From contig JAHLEZ010000008.1 of assembly GCA_020726505.1 (NCBI GenBank), forward strand, positions 2,418,001 through 2,482,000: 64,000 nt of DNA, read 5' to 3'. Each line of letters opens with the position of its first letter. The stretch's first letter is position 1. Shown here piece after piece: positions 9,823 to 20,999 of the stretch. Source of the stretch: Leptodontidium sp. MPI-SDFR-AT-0119 (lineage: Eukaryota > Ascomycota > Leotiomycetes > Helotiales > Leptodontidiaceae). The notes below the pieces were generated by a model. The model saw nothing but the letters and a program-made list of their open reading frames with translations, had not been told where the DNA came from and ran no database searches. The position numbers and the translations under genes were made by a program.

Positions 9823-12800
9823 TAGGGCTCCGATCTGAATATGAAGATATATGAAGCTTCACTTCATATATTTCATGAATTATATAAAGAGCCTCTTATA
9901 TTTCATGAATTATATGAAGTGAATCGTGAAAAGGGGGTCATTCTCATGAAGATTCATGAATTTTTTACACTTTTAAGTAGTTATTTATAAGTTAATTCAC
10001 GGCCTACTGCACTTCTCCCTGATCCTCCATAGGCCGAAACCTTGGGGGGAGCTAGACAACATAAAGATTAACTAGTGAAGGAAACCAAGGTTTAAGAGAT
10101 TACTTACCTCTAGTAACATAACTGCGCCATCTTTTAGTAATCTCTCAAACTAAGCTTTTAATAAGGTTACCATTCGCATAGTCTCCCCCGCTCATGTGAA
10201 GCCTCCGGATACTTAAAAGATCCCTACTACCACAAAATAAGCGTTCCACGTCAACTTCTGAGCCTAGTACAGCAAGTAAGTCCCTTGCCACTGAGGCCAT
10301 CAATGGATACATAAAAGAATTAGCTTTCTACTAATTTAGAATCTAATTTAAGTGGTAATTTGACGAATCAGTGATGTCCCAGTCCACAGGGTTAGAATCA
10401 AGGTATTTATTAATATCACAGGTAGTGGGAACATCACGATTTCGGTAAGCTCTCTGTAAAAGACTAATAGCGTACACATTAGCTCTAAGAGGTAAAGGAG
10501 GCTGTGGCCGCACTTTAACGTTAACGACTCTAGGTTTGAGATACTCTTTCTTGAGATATTTCCGAATCCTCAAAATAATCGCATCTGTATCGTCGCCATA
10601 TTACTCCCGAATATTGGTAAGCTTTACTCTAGGATCAAGCACATGGGCGGCAAAGTACATGTCGTTGTTTTTGACGATTTCTATATAGTCGTCACACTTC
10701 TTAATTACGGCAGCGAATACTATACGAATATCGTCTCTAACGTCACCAAAAGAGCTATCTGCGCGAGACACATCGTCCAAAAGGTCGTCTAACCCCCACA
10801 TCATACCAATTGTATCTAGTAGGCACGGTTGAGCGCGTGAAACCGACACTGTAAAGTTATATAAAGGTTGTAAGACCTTCTCTAGCGTAGCGGCCACTTT
10901 CTATTCTTTGTTTGTCGGAATTAATAGATTGAGTTAAGGAAATATGCGTGCCAAACGTTAGATAGCCTCTCGTGACTGATAGGCTTTAGACATCATTAAA
11001 TACAGCGCATTCTAGCGTGTAGAAACATCTAAGGGTATTAGAATTGAGCTTAATTTGGACTAGGCAAGTCTCCGTTCCTCTGTTTCCGTGATCTATAGGA
11101 CAAGAGCACGTACTTTCTCGTACATACTCAAAGCCAAACACTCTTGAGCGTTAAAAACACCACTAGCGTCATGTACCCTCTCCAAAAACTGCGTTGCCTC
11201 CTTGAATTCCCTACCCCTCAACTCCTTATATATTACACCGGCGATGAGCGCGATAATATACGCGGCATAGCGAATTTGGCTGTCTCTGCCGTGAAATCGA
11301 CATCGTGGGAGGCCGGCCGCTGGTGTCAAAGAGTCGTCGTGGTCCTCCAAAAGTATGGTATGGCAATGCTCAGCAAAAGTTCCGTTTGGGCCAACATTAT
11401 CGCCACACACTACAAAGAGTTTTGCCCGACAGTCTAGGCCAATTTGCTTTGTCGTTGTGATCGTTTTCTTGCCCTCCTATACCTTCTCCTTCACTATTAA
11501 GTAGTCGGGACCGATAGTACGCATAAAGAGCTCCGCTATAAGCTTCCCTGATCTTAAGCCTTATATCTTAATAAACTCAATAACCATTAATTTGCGCTCC
11601 CAATTAGCTGTAATCTAATGCGCAATCACTGCTAATATATAAATATTATTCTCAGCACCCCAACCGTCAAAGGTAATAGAGAATGTTGCGCATGTATCGG
11701 CCAACTCCTTTTTGCTGTCTCTACGTATATCGTGAAATCGATACTCTACTTTCTCGTTGAGAGCGTCAGTAGAGGTAATTGGACAAGTGGCTCCTATAGA
11801 AAGGTAGAGATTCTGAAAAGGTATACTCTCAATTGACAGAAAGGATTAGTTAGTTGTCACAATGTACTGAAGGACTACTTCTTCCGCACTAGGAATAGGT
11901 GCGATTTTCGTAATAAACTGGTCAATGGTGCTATGGGCAGAGCCTTTGGGGACGTGCGGTTACATTCCTAGCTTATGCTGACTCGCTGTCAATTTGTGAA
12001 CCTTCTTTATATAGTCCCCCAGCGCAGTTGTACTCCCATGGCGAGCTTTATCGGAAGAACTATATATAAGTCCGCAAATCTTACAAGTCCATAACCTATT
12101 GATTCGCACGCGTTCCTCGCCTTTCTTTGACCATTCGTCTCCTAGTACAGTAACCTCAAAGAAGGGTATAGTCCATGAGCTTTTAGTCCGGTCCTTCCGG
12201 CCTTTCTTTGATGTCCGGTCCACATCCTTATGCACGATTTGTACTATAGAAGTAAGGCCTCGGCGTGTTGGGGTACCATTATCGTCAATTTAGATGATTT
12301 CCGTCGGATTTCCGTCTTTATCCTCTAGTCTTAGCTCATCTTCTAGTTCTGGCTTATCCTCTTCATTATTAGATATTTGTGCAACTCGACGAGCCACAGT
12401 AGGAGTACTGGGAGGGTTAGTAATAGGCTCGTCGATTCTTTCGAGGTTTCGATAGTTTATAATAGTTCTATTACGTCGTGGAGTATCGCGAACCGTAGGA
12501 GAGAAGGCAAGCTGTCTTTGGCTAGGAGGAAGAGACATAACTAAGTTAAACTTCAGTTAGAAATAACTTCACTAAAATAGCTCCAAATAAGAAGACCGTA
12601 CCTGTTTTAGAAAGCTGAGACCTAGTTGATTCAATGGCTATATTTAGCAGATGTGTAAGTTGTAAAATGCAGAGGCGGCAAACAATCGTAGTTATAGTAA
12701 GAGGATGCACGAGACTGAAGCTCTTACCACTTTTACAGGCGCTAACCTTTTTAAACCTAGTTTTTTATCACGTGAAAATCTTCATATAATTCATAAATTA

Positions 12801-12907
12801 TTTATGAATATTTGACGATATTATTATATGAATATGAATCTCTAAAAGTTATATGAAGTGAAGAATGAAGAGCGGCGATTTTTCATATACTTCATATCGG
12901 AGCCCTA
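9823..12907 (-). mobile_element. hAT-superfamily DNA transposon, RIP-degraded
   Basis: The 3,085-bp element is bounded by inverted termini starting TAGGGCTCCGAT (left, 9823) and its reverse complement ending at 12907, flanked by the 8-bp duplication TGTATGTT. Both ends carry AT-rich subterminal repeats built on ATATGAAG and TTCATGAATTATAT. Inside is a minus-strand transposase relic. The element is A+T-rich and its lesions are stop codons rather than frameshifts, as expected of RIP. It cannot encode its own transposase but could in principle be mobilised in trans because both ends look intact. Confidence 0.93.
10100..12538 (-). pseudogene. hAT transposase relic
   Basis: One minus-strand frame runs from ATG 12538 to TAA 10100 and reads as a hAT transposase interrupted only by in-frame stops (at least fifteen). 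A BED-type zinc finger is visible (LWTCKICGLIYSSS). The catalytic-core region has ITFDGWGAENN, then AH*IT where TGG became TAG, and CGDNVGPNGTF. DVSTR*NALYLMM again shows Trp lost to TAG. The C-terminal dimerisation region reads YPLMASVARDLLAVLGSEVDVERLF. CAA/CAG to TAA/TAG and TGG to TAG are the stops RIP creates. No frameshift was needed to follow the protein. Confidence 0.9.
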
Positions 12908-12915
12908 TGTATGTT
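12908..12915. repeat. Target-site duplication, right copy
   Basis: TGTATGTT, an exact copy of 9815-9822, directly after the right hAT terminus. Confidence 0.93.
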
Positions 12916-12951
12916 GATGCTGGCGTGTGTTTCTCTTGATGAGAGATTGGA

Positions 12952-14002
12952 ATGATGCGAATATTTTCCTTGCCGAGAATTCTTGTCGGAGGAGCTTGGG
13001 TGCTTGCGATTCGAGGTGGTGGAGGTGTGTGGGCGCAGTCGACTGCGAGTTGGCTGTTTCCGCTGGAGGATGGATTGACTATCAACACTGTCGACAAGAT
13101 ATTCCTGCAATGGACATCGAATTATGCGGACGCGTGGTTGAATATGTGGTGTCAAAATGGGACGGCGGGTAATAATGTCGTGTTAGGTGAGTAGTTGATG
13201 GAGAGTGTGGTTTGAAGAAGCTTTGGCTGATCGCTTTGCGGCTTCAGGAAGTCAATTCCAAGTCGACTCGACTGGGAGATATGGATATGTGATGGCAAGT
13301 GATAACCCAAACCAGAAGGACTTCCCAGTTGCATGCCATGCGCAGCTCGCTGAGGAGGCGAATGGTGCGGGGGTCGATGGCCCAGTTGGAATTACTTGGA
13401 CTTCTCAAGTTGCCAGGGCCGCGAAGACGCTTTCGCTCACTTCGAGTTCTTCTGCAGACCCAACGGCCGCAACTACATCGCCTGTGCCTGTTGAGAGCTC
13501 AAAGGTCAGCCTCCCGCCATCTACAGGCTCAACCAGAAGTAGCTCAAGGGCTTCATCTACTTCTACTGGAAGTGCTTCTGGCGTGACTACACCTCCAACA
13601 TCCTCGTCGCCTTCCCCAACTTCCTCATCAACGGATACATCATCAACCCCAGGCTCTACGTCTGGAGCAGTTGCAAGCACCGAACCAAAATCTAGCAGTT
13701 CCAATAATGTTGGAGCAATTGTTGGCGGTGTCATTGGAGGACTCGCCCTCCTTTGCTTTATCATCTTCGGGGCACTCTTCCTCCGAAAATACCAACGAAA
13801 GGACGAAAGCGCAATGCCTAAACGGACACCTTCAAACAGGTGGTGGCGCCGAACATACCGAACAACAGAGATGCAGACGGGTGGTCTTCATGAGAAGGAT
13901 GGGGATGTGGTCCTACCCAGGCTGGAGAAAGATGGAAATCAATTGCATGAGATGGTGGGAGATGTGCCGGGTAGACATGAGAAAGAAGCGAGTCTTGTTT
14001 AG
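12952..14002 (+). CDS. Secreted/plasma-membrane Ser-Thr-rich single-pass protein (Mid2-like architecture)
   Basis: Two exons, 12952-13186 and 13248-14002 (61-nt intron GTGAGT...CAG, junction G/GA), give 329 aa. An N-terminal signal peptide (MMRIFSLPRILVGGAWVLAI) ends near WAQS. A globular domain follows with WLFPLEDGLTINTVDKIFLQW, CQNG and CHAQLAEE. A Ser/Thr/Pro stalk covers about residues 140-225. One transmembrane helix (GAIVGGVIGGLALLCFIIFGAL) precedes a basic KYQRK stop-transfer and a cytosolic tail. The layout matches fungal wall sensors and related membrane glycoproteins; the family is widespread and functionally vague. Without the intron the exon-1 frame stops at 13194. The hAT element ends 44 bp before the ATG. 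Confidence 0.8.
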
Positions 14003-14870
14003 AACAGGAGATATACTCCGATTGAGCTGCCTACTTAGACAGGTAGACTTTGATGTCTTCAGTGGGACAGAAAGTAAATACAACACGTGGAATCGTTGTA
14101 TATAATGGCATGGGAACCTTCCGTGCTTGTTTAGTTTGTACAAAGGCATAGAGAGTTCAAGACCGCGGCAAAACAAGCCGAAGCAAAGCAACTCGGGCCC
14201 AAAAACCCAACGTAGAAATATACAGATATTCACGTGATTTAAGTCACGTGGAAGAGATGGAATGCCTGCAAATCCTGAAACCCAGCACGAAGCTTGGCAA
14301 TGCACATCACGTCGCAATTCTGGGTAGATCCGACTGAGGAAGTCCTCAACTGAGACGACGGGACCAGTACCAACAGAGAGCCTCAGGCTGAAGCCTGCTG
14401 AACTTGCAATCTTCACTCAACATCAGATGGGAATCGGCTCATTGACCAACTGACCCTTCATCAGACCAGCCATCAACATCTCACACTCTCCGTGACAAAG
14501 ACTTTCCCCCAAGACACCCAAGTCGGATGTGGGCGACGACAAGGCCGCCTTGGGATTCGGAGCTGGATCAAATACGAGTAAGGTAATAATGAGGGCCTTC
14601 TCTTGCTGCGGCGTCCGTACGGGGTTCGGAGAAAAAACGAAAATCAGATCCGGGGAATTATTTCAAGTGGCTTTTTGTGTGTATGAAACGCACAAGAACA
14701 TCAGCATATGTAAGGGAAGAAGATTGGGAACACAACAAGAGGTGGCTTTTGTTTGATATTTCATAGCCTCGCCAGGAGCGTTTTTGATATCTGGTGGAGG
14801 CACAGACCACGGCAAGTGCCCGGCCACCTGGCTTAGCGAGGGGAGGAAAGAGGATAGCAGGGAATGAATG
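14003..14870. other. Intergenic left of the Tc1 element
   Basis: No supported gene. It includes a dyad with two CACGTG cores at 14231-14250. Short ORFs have no family likeness. Confidence 0.5.
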
Positions 14871-14872
14871 TA

Positions 14873-16121
14873 CGAAAGGGGGTTGACAGTGGGTCTCGCC
14901 ACCCCCCTTGTTTCTGCCGTATTCTATAGCTATTTACAGTAATGATCTACCATCCTGAAGGTCCTCCTTTCCTTAATCTGACCTTTTCTAGCCTCTGAGG
15001 TATAGTATCAACGAATCTATTGATTATTTCAATAGATATCTCATTGTCCCAAATATCTATTATAGCCTTCTTCAAGTCCTCAAGAGCCCAACCACCGTGA
15101 GGATTTCTATTCCTTAGCTTTTGCTTTAAAATCCTCCAAATATTCTCAATTGGATTAAGGTCTGGCGAGCAAGGAGGCCAATCAATTGAGAATATATGGC
15201 ATTCTAAGCGTACGGCATTACAAAGCCCGTGGTTTTGCTTTGTATCGGTCTTCCCATGAACCCTACTGTTGTCCTCTACGCAAAAGAAGTCTCCTGGTTG
15301 CTCAAATATCTCTTTCAACGGGCCCCTCAAGATTTGATCTGCATACTTCTTTTGAGTAAACCCTTTGCCTTCTCCTTCGTACGAGCAAAAGTAAATTTTT
15401 GATTTATATCCATACCCAATTGCTGCCCACGCCATTACTGATTTATGACCTGAGTGAAACGTAAATTGGATGCAATCAAGTCGTCGCCTTTCCCCTCGTT
15501 TACGAAGAAGTTTTCGTCTACGAAGAATATCCGTACGAGTAATTGTTTCGTCTGTAAACCTTCCTCGTCGCCAGTATTCTTTCGTTCGGTCCCAATTAGC
15601 AATAGCAAAGCTCCAACGCTTAAGCTTATTCGCTTTTGATATAAAAGGCTTGCAATCAGGAACATGATAATGATAACCGTGTCGTTCAAAGGCTCGGAGG
15701 AGAGTAATATCTGCGCAATCGAGGTGGAATTGCTCACGGATTTGTTGTAAAGAAAGAGTTCGGCGATCGTAGTGGCCTGTAAACCACTCAATTATCTCTT
15801 GAATTTGCTCGTCTGAGATCTTTGGAGAAGCGCCAGGAGGCTTTGCTAATCGGTCGGGTTTATTAATAAAATATCGTGCTGAAGAACGAGGGATATTAAG
15901 CTTGCGAGCAGCTCCTTTGACTGAGTAGCCTTCAGCTAAGAGGGTTTTGAATCGCACACGAGTTGGCGTTTCATGTGTCCAAGGCATTTTGACGATGTTT
16001 CCTCAATACAAATCAGTAAGGAACGGTCATTAAATCAATGGCGGAGGCATAGGTTCTACGAGCTTCGATGATGCTCACCGCCTTACAAGGGGGGGCGAGA
16101 CCCACTGTCAACCCCCTTTCG
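14873..16121 (-). mobile_element. Tc1/mariner transposon, apparently intact
   Basis: The 1,249-bp element has terminal inverted repeats beginning CGAAAGGGGGTTGACAGTGG. They match perfectly for 28 bp and then imperfectly through a C-run to TTGT. TA dinucleotides flank both ends (14871-14872 and 16122-16123), the expected target duplication. It carries one uninterrupted transposase gene. Confidence 0.94.
14947..15987 (-). CDS. Tc1/mariner transposase
   Basis: 346 aa with no stop or shift. N-terminal helix-turn-helix for terminal repeat binding: RVRFKTLLAEGYSVKGAARK then IPRSSARYF. The DDE_3 catalytic core shows the first Asp in FTDE (about residue 142), the second in FCVEDNSRVHGK, and the terminal Glu in SPDLNPIENIWRILK. 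The spacing fits a DD34E-like class. The start is ATG at 15987, 134 bp inside the right end. Integrity of both gene and termini suggests recent arrival. Codon use is AT-leaning relative to neighbouring genes. Confidence 0.95.
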   Translation of the reverse strand: MPWTHETPTRVRFKTLLAEGYSVKGAARKLNIPRSSARYFINKPDRLAKPPGASPKISDEQIQEIIEWFTGHYDRRTLSLQQIREQFHLDCADITLLRAFERHGYHYHVPDCKPFISKANKLKRWSFAIANWDRTKEYWRRGRFTDETITRTDILRRRKLLRKRGERRRLDCIQFTFHSGHKSVMAWAAIGYGYKSKIYFCSYEGEGKGFTQKKYADQILRGPLKEIFEQPGDFFCVEDNSRVHGKTDTKQNHGLCNAVRLECHIFSIDWPPCSPDLNPIENIWRILKQKLRNRNPHGGWALEDLKKAIIDIWDNEISIEIINRFVDTIPQRLEKVRLRKGGPSGW

Positions 16122-16123
16122 TA

Positions 16124-17959
16124 CTGTGCAGATATGACCTCCGGGAACGGATAGATGGATGGGGTTACTCGTAGCGTCAAACGTCCAAACCTCTTGACTG
16201 GAAACTCTGCTCTTTCGCATTTGTACGGAGAAGACTTCGGGGGGTAAACAGTCCCAAACTACATAGTATCGTCTTGGTGCTTGCTCCTGATTTGATTCGA
16301 TCTGCCATCAATAATAATCTGCAAGATCGTTCATCTACCATACCATGCCATGCTCATTCAGGCCACGCTTCTTTACGTTCGAATGTCACGGTTACACATG
16401 ATCGCTCACCAAGACCCTTCGTGAGCTGTGCCCAGTAAAGTCGGTCGATCTCCTTGGTGAAGTAAGTCTTGGAGAAAGTTACATCCGAACCGAACCTACC
16501 GCTCAACTCTTCTGGCTTCTTACTTGTGTACTTATTAGGTACTGCAGGATCACCAAGTAATCCATCTGGTTCTGAGTAGTAAAGTACGGAGTAGAGTTTG
16601 CTCTACCATTTTGCTTTGCCTTCTCATCCCTCATTCACCACGGTCTTCCCCCTTTAGCGCCCAGCCGGCACGAAACGTCGGACGTCAGCCAACCAATGGC
16701 AGACAGGCACAATTGCGACTTCACTTGCAAGCCCCGTTTCGCCCAGACACACATCGCCCTCTTTCATGTCTCATCCTCATCCTCATCCTCTTCAACTGCT
16801 GGGCTGCTTGCCTGTGCCGACCGGGGGAGGGCTTGCAGCCGCGTTTCGCATCTTCGCTTGGGGTCTTTTCAGCCCAGTTGACGCAGCTCCCGTGCTGCTC
16901 CGCGTTTCCTGTGTCTGATCATCCGTTCCCTTCGCCTCCGCAAGCTTCAGCGAGATGCTCTGGAAATAGCCCCTCTCTCAACCAACGTCGGTCAACTTGA
17001 GTCCAGCCTGGGCTCAGCGCAGCGCAACGCAACAGTGCTTGCAACAGGTACAGTAAGATGGGCAATGCGTGGCTAGGCCCACTGTCCTTTTCTTCATTCA
17101 TTCCTTTTGTCCCCTCAGCCCGTCCAGTAGTGCAGTACGGTAGCTATCGTCGCGCTCCTCTCCCTCCCCTCCCTCCCCTCCCTTTGCCTTTCTCTCTCCT
17201 CCAGCATTCGTCCTCGGCCGCGTCACTTGCGGGTCCACACGCCCTTGTCGACGCCAAGAAAATACAAAGCCCTCCCTCCCAGACTCCAAGTGCTGTGTGT
17301 CGCAGTGCTCCCAAGAAAAACGCTTGGAAATATTTCATCGGCCTCTCACCTTGCAATACCCAGATCTTGGGGTTTACTTGGCATTTCAAATTATCCAAGC
17401 CCTTTTGTATTGTCTGTGGCCATCTCGCTACTTCTCATCCGCTTGCATTTTGTTCTGTTGTTTCCTTCCCACTACTACTACATCTGCATCTGCATCTCAC
17501 CTCACCCCTCCATCCCAATCCAGCCAGCCCTACAACAAAGTTCGACCAGGAACGAGCCATCCACCCAGGCAACGTCAGCTCGAGGATTTAATCTCTCTTT
17601 AATGGAATCCTCGACATTCGCTACATTTTCGGATTAATCGGTTCTTCCGCACACAGAAACTCCCCGAACCTTTCAATCTGTGTCGTCAGTCTTTACGTCT
17701 GTCAGTCAATCATTCATTACGCCTCCAACAATCTCCCCGCCGCCACAACAAACCTAGTCTTTCACTTGTCGTCCTACTCGGAGTAGCTGCCGTTTGGATT
17801 TGAAGAATTCTCAAAATTCGGCATTCAAAGCCGACACTAGATTTCCTAGTGTACCCTTGACCGCGTCATCTGGATCTTGGGACCAAATATAGTCTGGGAA
17901 CGCCCATTTCCAGGAGGAAGGGCTACCTCTGTCTGGACTATTGGTTGATATTGATAATC
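16124..17959. other. Long leader/intergenic before the aspartic protease
   Basis: About 1.8 kb with no gene recognised. From about 16,740 it is pyrimidine-rich with TCC/CTC repeats (for example TCATCC units near 16773-16791), typical of a long fungal promoter and 5' UTR. Confidence 0.5.
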
Positions 17960-19458
17960 ATGAAGGGTCTCTCGACGTTGGCCATCTCGGCGACTTTGCT
18001 GTCAACATGTACGGAAGGACTTAAGTTACAGAAGAGGACCGATGGACCAGCAAGAGTTGTAGGGTTTGAAATCGAGAGAAATTCGATACGGAATCCAGTG
18101 ATGAGGGACAGGTTAAGAAGGAGAGCGGACACTGTTCAAGCAAGTCTGGATAATGAGGTCAGTGCAATTTTTTTGAATGGGAATACTTGAGCTGACCTTT
18201 GAAGGAAACATTATATTTTGCGAATGCAACCCTGGGAACACCAGCACAGAGTTTCCGGTTACATCTCGACACGGGTAGTAGCGATCTATGGGTCAACACA
18301 GGATCGTCGACGTTGTGTAAAACGAAAGGTAGCCCATGTGCATTCGCAGGGACATATTCGGCCAACTCGTCATCAACGTATGCTTATGTCGCGAGCGACT
18401 TTAATATTTCCTACGTGGATGGGTCAGGAGCAGCCGGTGATTATGTGACGGATACTTTCTCAATTGGGTCGACGTCGCTGGCGAAGCTGCAATTTGGAGT
18501 TGGCTACACAAGTTCGTCAAGTGAAGGAATTTTGGGGATCGGCTACGAGGTCAATGAAGTGCAGGTTGGACGGGCAGGAAAGTCACCATACCGGAACCTG
18601 CCCTCGCAGATGGTTGAGGACGGACTCATCCAGTCGAATGCGTATAGCTTGTGGTTAAACGATCTTGATTCAAGCACTGGACAACTTTTGTTCGGTGGAG
18701 TCGACACAGGAAAATACATGGGCTCACTGCAAACCCTTCCAGTGCAGGCGGAGGGGGGATATTACGCCGAATTTCTCATCACACTCACGGCCGTGAGCTT
18801 TGGGAATATCGTGATTGCGAGGAACCAAGCTCAAGCTGTCCTCTTGGACTCTGGTAGCTCCCTCACCTACCTCCCAGACGCCATGACCGAGGCTATCTAC
18901 GAGCAAGTGGACGCTCAATACGATTCCTCACAAGGCGCAGCCTATGTTCCTTGCTCTCTAGCCGACAACTCCTCCACCCTCAACTTTACCTTCTCAGGCC
19001 CAATGATTTCCGTTCCCATGAACGAACTTGTCATTGTCGTCACTTCAGCCAGTGGTCGACAGTTGACCTTCTCAGACGGAACACCAGCATGTCTTTTCGG
19101 TATTGCCCCAGCAGGATCCAGCACCTCAGTTATGGGCGACACATTCATCCGATCCGCCTACCTCGTATACGACCTCGCCAACAACGAGATATCGATCGCT
19201 CAAACGAACTTCAACTCAACAACCTCAAACATCGTTGAGATAACAACGGGAACAGCCTCCGTTCCAGGCGCCACAGACGTATCGGATCCAGTCGATGCAA
19301 CAGTTGGTGTGGATACGGGAGTAATGGCTGGTGGAACAGCTTCCATCGGTCTAGGAGGAACAGCAACCTCGAAAGGTGGAGCGCAAAGGACAGCAGCACC
19401 CTTGAACATCGGTGCCATGGCCGCCGTAGGGGCGAGTATGTTCTACGCAGTCATGTGA
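17960..19458 (+). CDS. Secreted aspartic protease, yapsin/OpsB-like, probably GPI-anchored
   Basis: Pepsin-family (A1) endopeptidase of 483 aa. Two exons, 17960-18157 and 18205-19458 (47-nt intron GTCAGT...AAG, phase 0, joining DNE to ETLYFANATLG). A signal peptide (MKGLSTLAISATLLSTCTEG) is followed by a propeptide with basic sites (QKR, RLRRR) suited to kexin processing. Catalytic aspartates are D88 in DTGSSDLW and D281 in DSGSSLTYL. Several Asn-X-Ser/Thr sites are present. The C-terminus is a Gly/Thr/Ser linker ending in a hydrophobic segment (LNIGAMAAVGASMFYAVM) consistent with a GPI signal. Such enzymes act at the cell surface or wall. Confidence 0.93.
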
Positions 19459-20160
19459 TAGACGAGACGAGAAGATAGATGTACAGACAGCCTTTTCCTC
19501 GATGAGAAAAAAATTACGGCGGGCATTTTTAGAACAGGCTCTTCTTTCAAAGTAACCTGAGCGTGGGTGGGGCGTGGGTATAGGCGTTGATTTCGGTGCA
19601 TTTGTTCATGGCGTTGGAAGGATTACAAGATATAACAGGTACTGGGGACCTTGGGTTGGGGACGTCTGTCTGACGTCGGACTTTGTGGAGGTTTTTTTTC
19701 ATGAGAAGCGAGCATTAGCATTCTTGATGATTTTGTTTGCATGGCATGGCGTAATGAGTCTGCTTGAGTTTTGTATATATCATCATATCATAGCTATGAT
19801 GCTAAATTTATGACTCGAGATCGAGAAAATCTCAATTAAACCATGATCAGTGTTCTTTGAGGTAATTGTGCAAGTGATGTACTTATTTATCAGTAAGTGA
19901 AAACATCCGAAGTTAGACACAAGTAGACCTAGACCTACGTGGGTAGCTAGTAGTAATGCTCCAAAAGAGTAAGTCCTAGGCCTGCCTGTTACAGTAGACT
20001 CTACCCCTCCACACATCATCCCACCGACCCACCACATCTCAGCCCACTCCACTTACTACCTAACCGAAGTCCCTCACCCACAAAGCCACCAAAACCCTAA
20101 TGTATCCAAGTACCCAAATAAGCCCTCCCACACATCAATCCAACAACTTGGTTGAAAAGT
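19459..20160. other. Intergenic, protease to tRNA
   Basis: No coding or structured element recognised in about 700 bp. Confidence 0.55.
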
Positions 20161-20255
20161 GCCCGGGTAGCTCAATCGGTAGAGCGTGTGGCTCTTATGA
20201 ATGATCACTTCTCGGAAAAACCTCAAGGTCGTGGGTTCGAGCCCCACCTCGGGCT
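20161..20255 (+). tRNA. tRNA-Lys (CTT) with a 22-nt intron
   Basis: Acceptor stem GCCCGGG (20161-20167) pairs with CTCGGGC (20248-20254), one G-T wobble. The D arm is TAGCTCAATCGGTAGAGCG. The T arm is GTGGG/TTCGAGC/CCCAC. Anticodon CTT is at 20194-20196. The intron falls after position 37 (about 20198-20219), the canonical eukaryotic site. A-box and B-box promoter sequences are intact. The anticodon stem, TGTGG against CCTCA, has one T-T mismatch at the central pair. Confidence 0.9.
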
Positions 20256-20999
20256 CAATTCCCGAGGTTCTTCGAAAGAAGAGCTTCTCATTTTTTGTGA
20301 TATTTTTGGAAAGACTTTGGGGCGAGGGGCGAGGAGGTGGATGGTTTTGAAATAATAGTTTTTTGGGGTTTGGAGAGGGATTTTTTGGTGTAAGCGAGGG
20401 CACAAAGAAATACGGTAGGCGGTGGCGGAGCGGAGACGAGGGGGGGAGTTAGGCGAAGGTTTGGGCGTTGTAACTGAATTCGGGAAAACAGGATTATCAA
20501 TACTTCTCCAAACGGGCTTCTGGGGTAATTCTACAGACATCCAAGTTCTTTAGAAAGCTTGAATATTTTATTTGTAATTATAAGCAAACTAATAATGTTT
20601 TGCCACGTTAGCCGACATACAACTACATACCTCTCCATCTCAAACTTTTAACAACAACTTGACGTTGACTCTGGTCAAGAGTGCAATTGCAAGTATGATA
20701 AGTCAAAGGATATCTTTGTTTAGCCCCCATTTTGTGCTCTTAACCTGTGGAGTTCCTTCTTAAATCACTAATATATGTAATAATATCAAAATGCAAATCT
20801 CCAAATCGCGTGTCAATTCTCAAGCTGACAAGAATGGTCTCTTCCTTAAGCTTAAGCATTGTATCTTTTCTTGTCGAGGCTGTCTCCCAATTAGAAGGAT
20901 GACTGGGCCCTCGAAGTTCTACTTCTCTTCTGCCAACAACACACTGCAGCTGGTAGCATGTATTGCTTTTAGCCATCGATCTCCTTCGTCTTTTCTTCT
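20256..20999. other. Intergenic, tRNA to HET relic
   Basis: No gene seen; T/G-rich just after the tRNA. Confidence 0.5.
20291..20296 (+). terminator. RNA polymerase III terminator
   Basis: A run of six T 35 bp past the tRNA 3' end is the first strong oligo-T downstream. Confidence 0.6.

Noticed and set aside
13188..13247. Second ORF of the membrane protein starting at 13205 (MWFEEALADRF...)
   Set aside because: It lies inside a 61-nt intron; joining 13186 to 13248 gives a continuous domain, so the apparent start is a translated intron.
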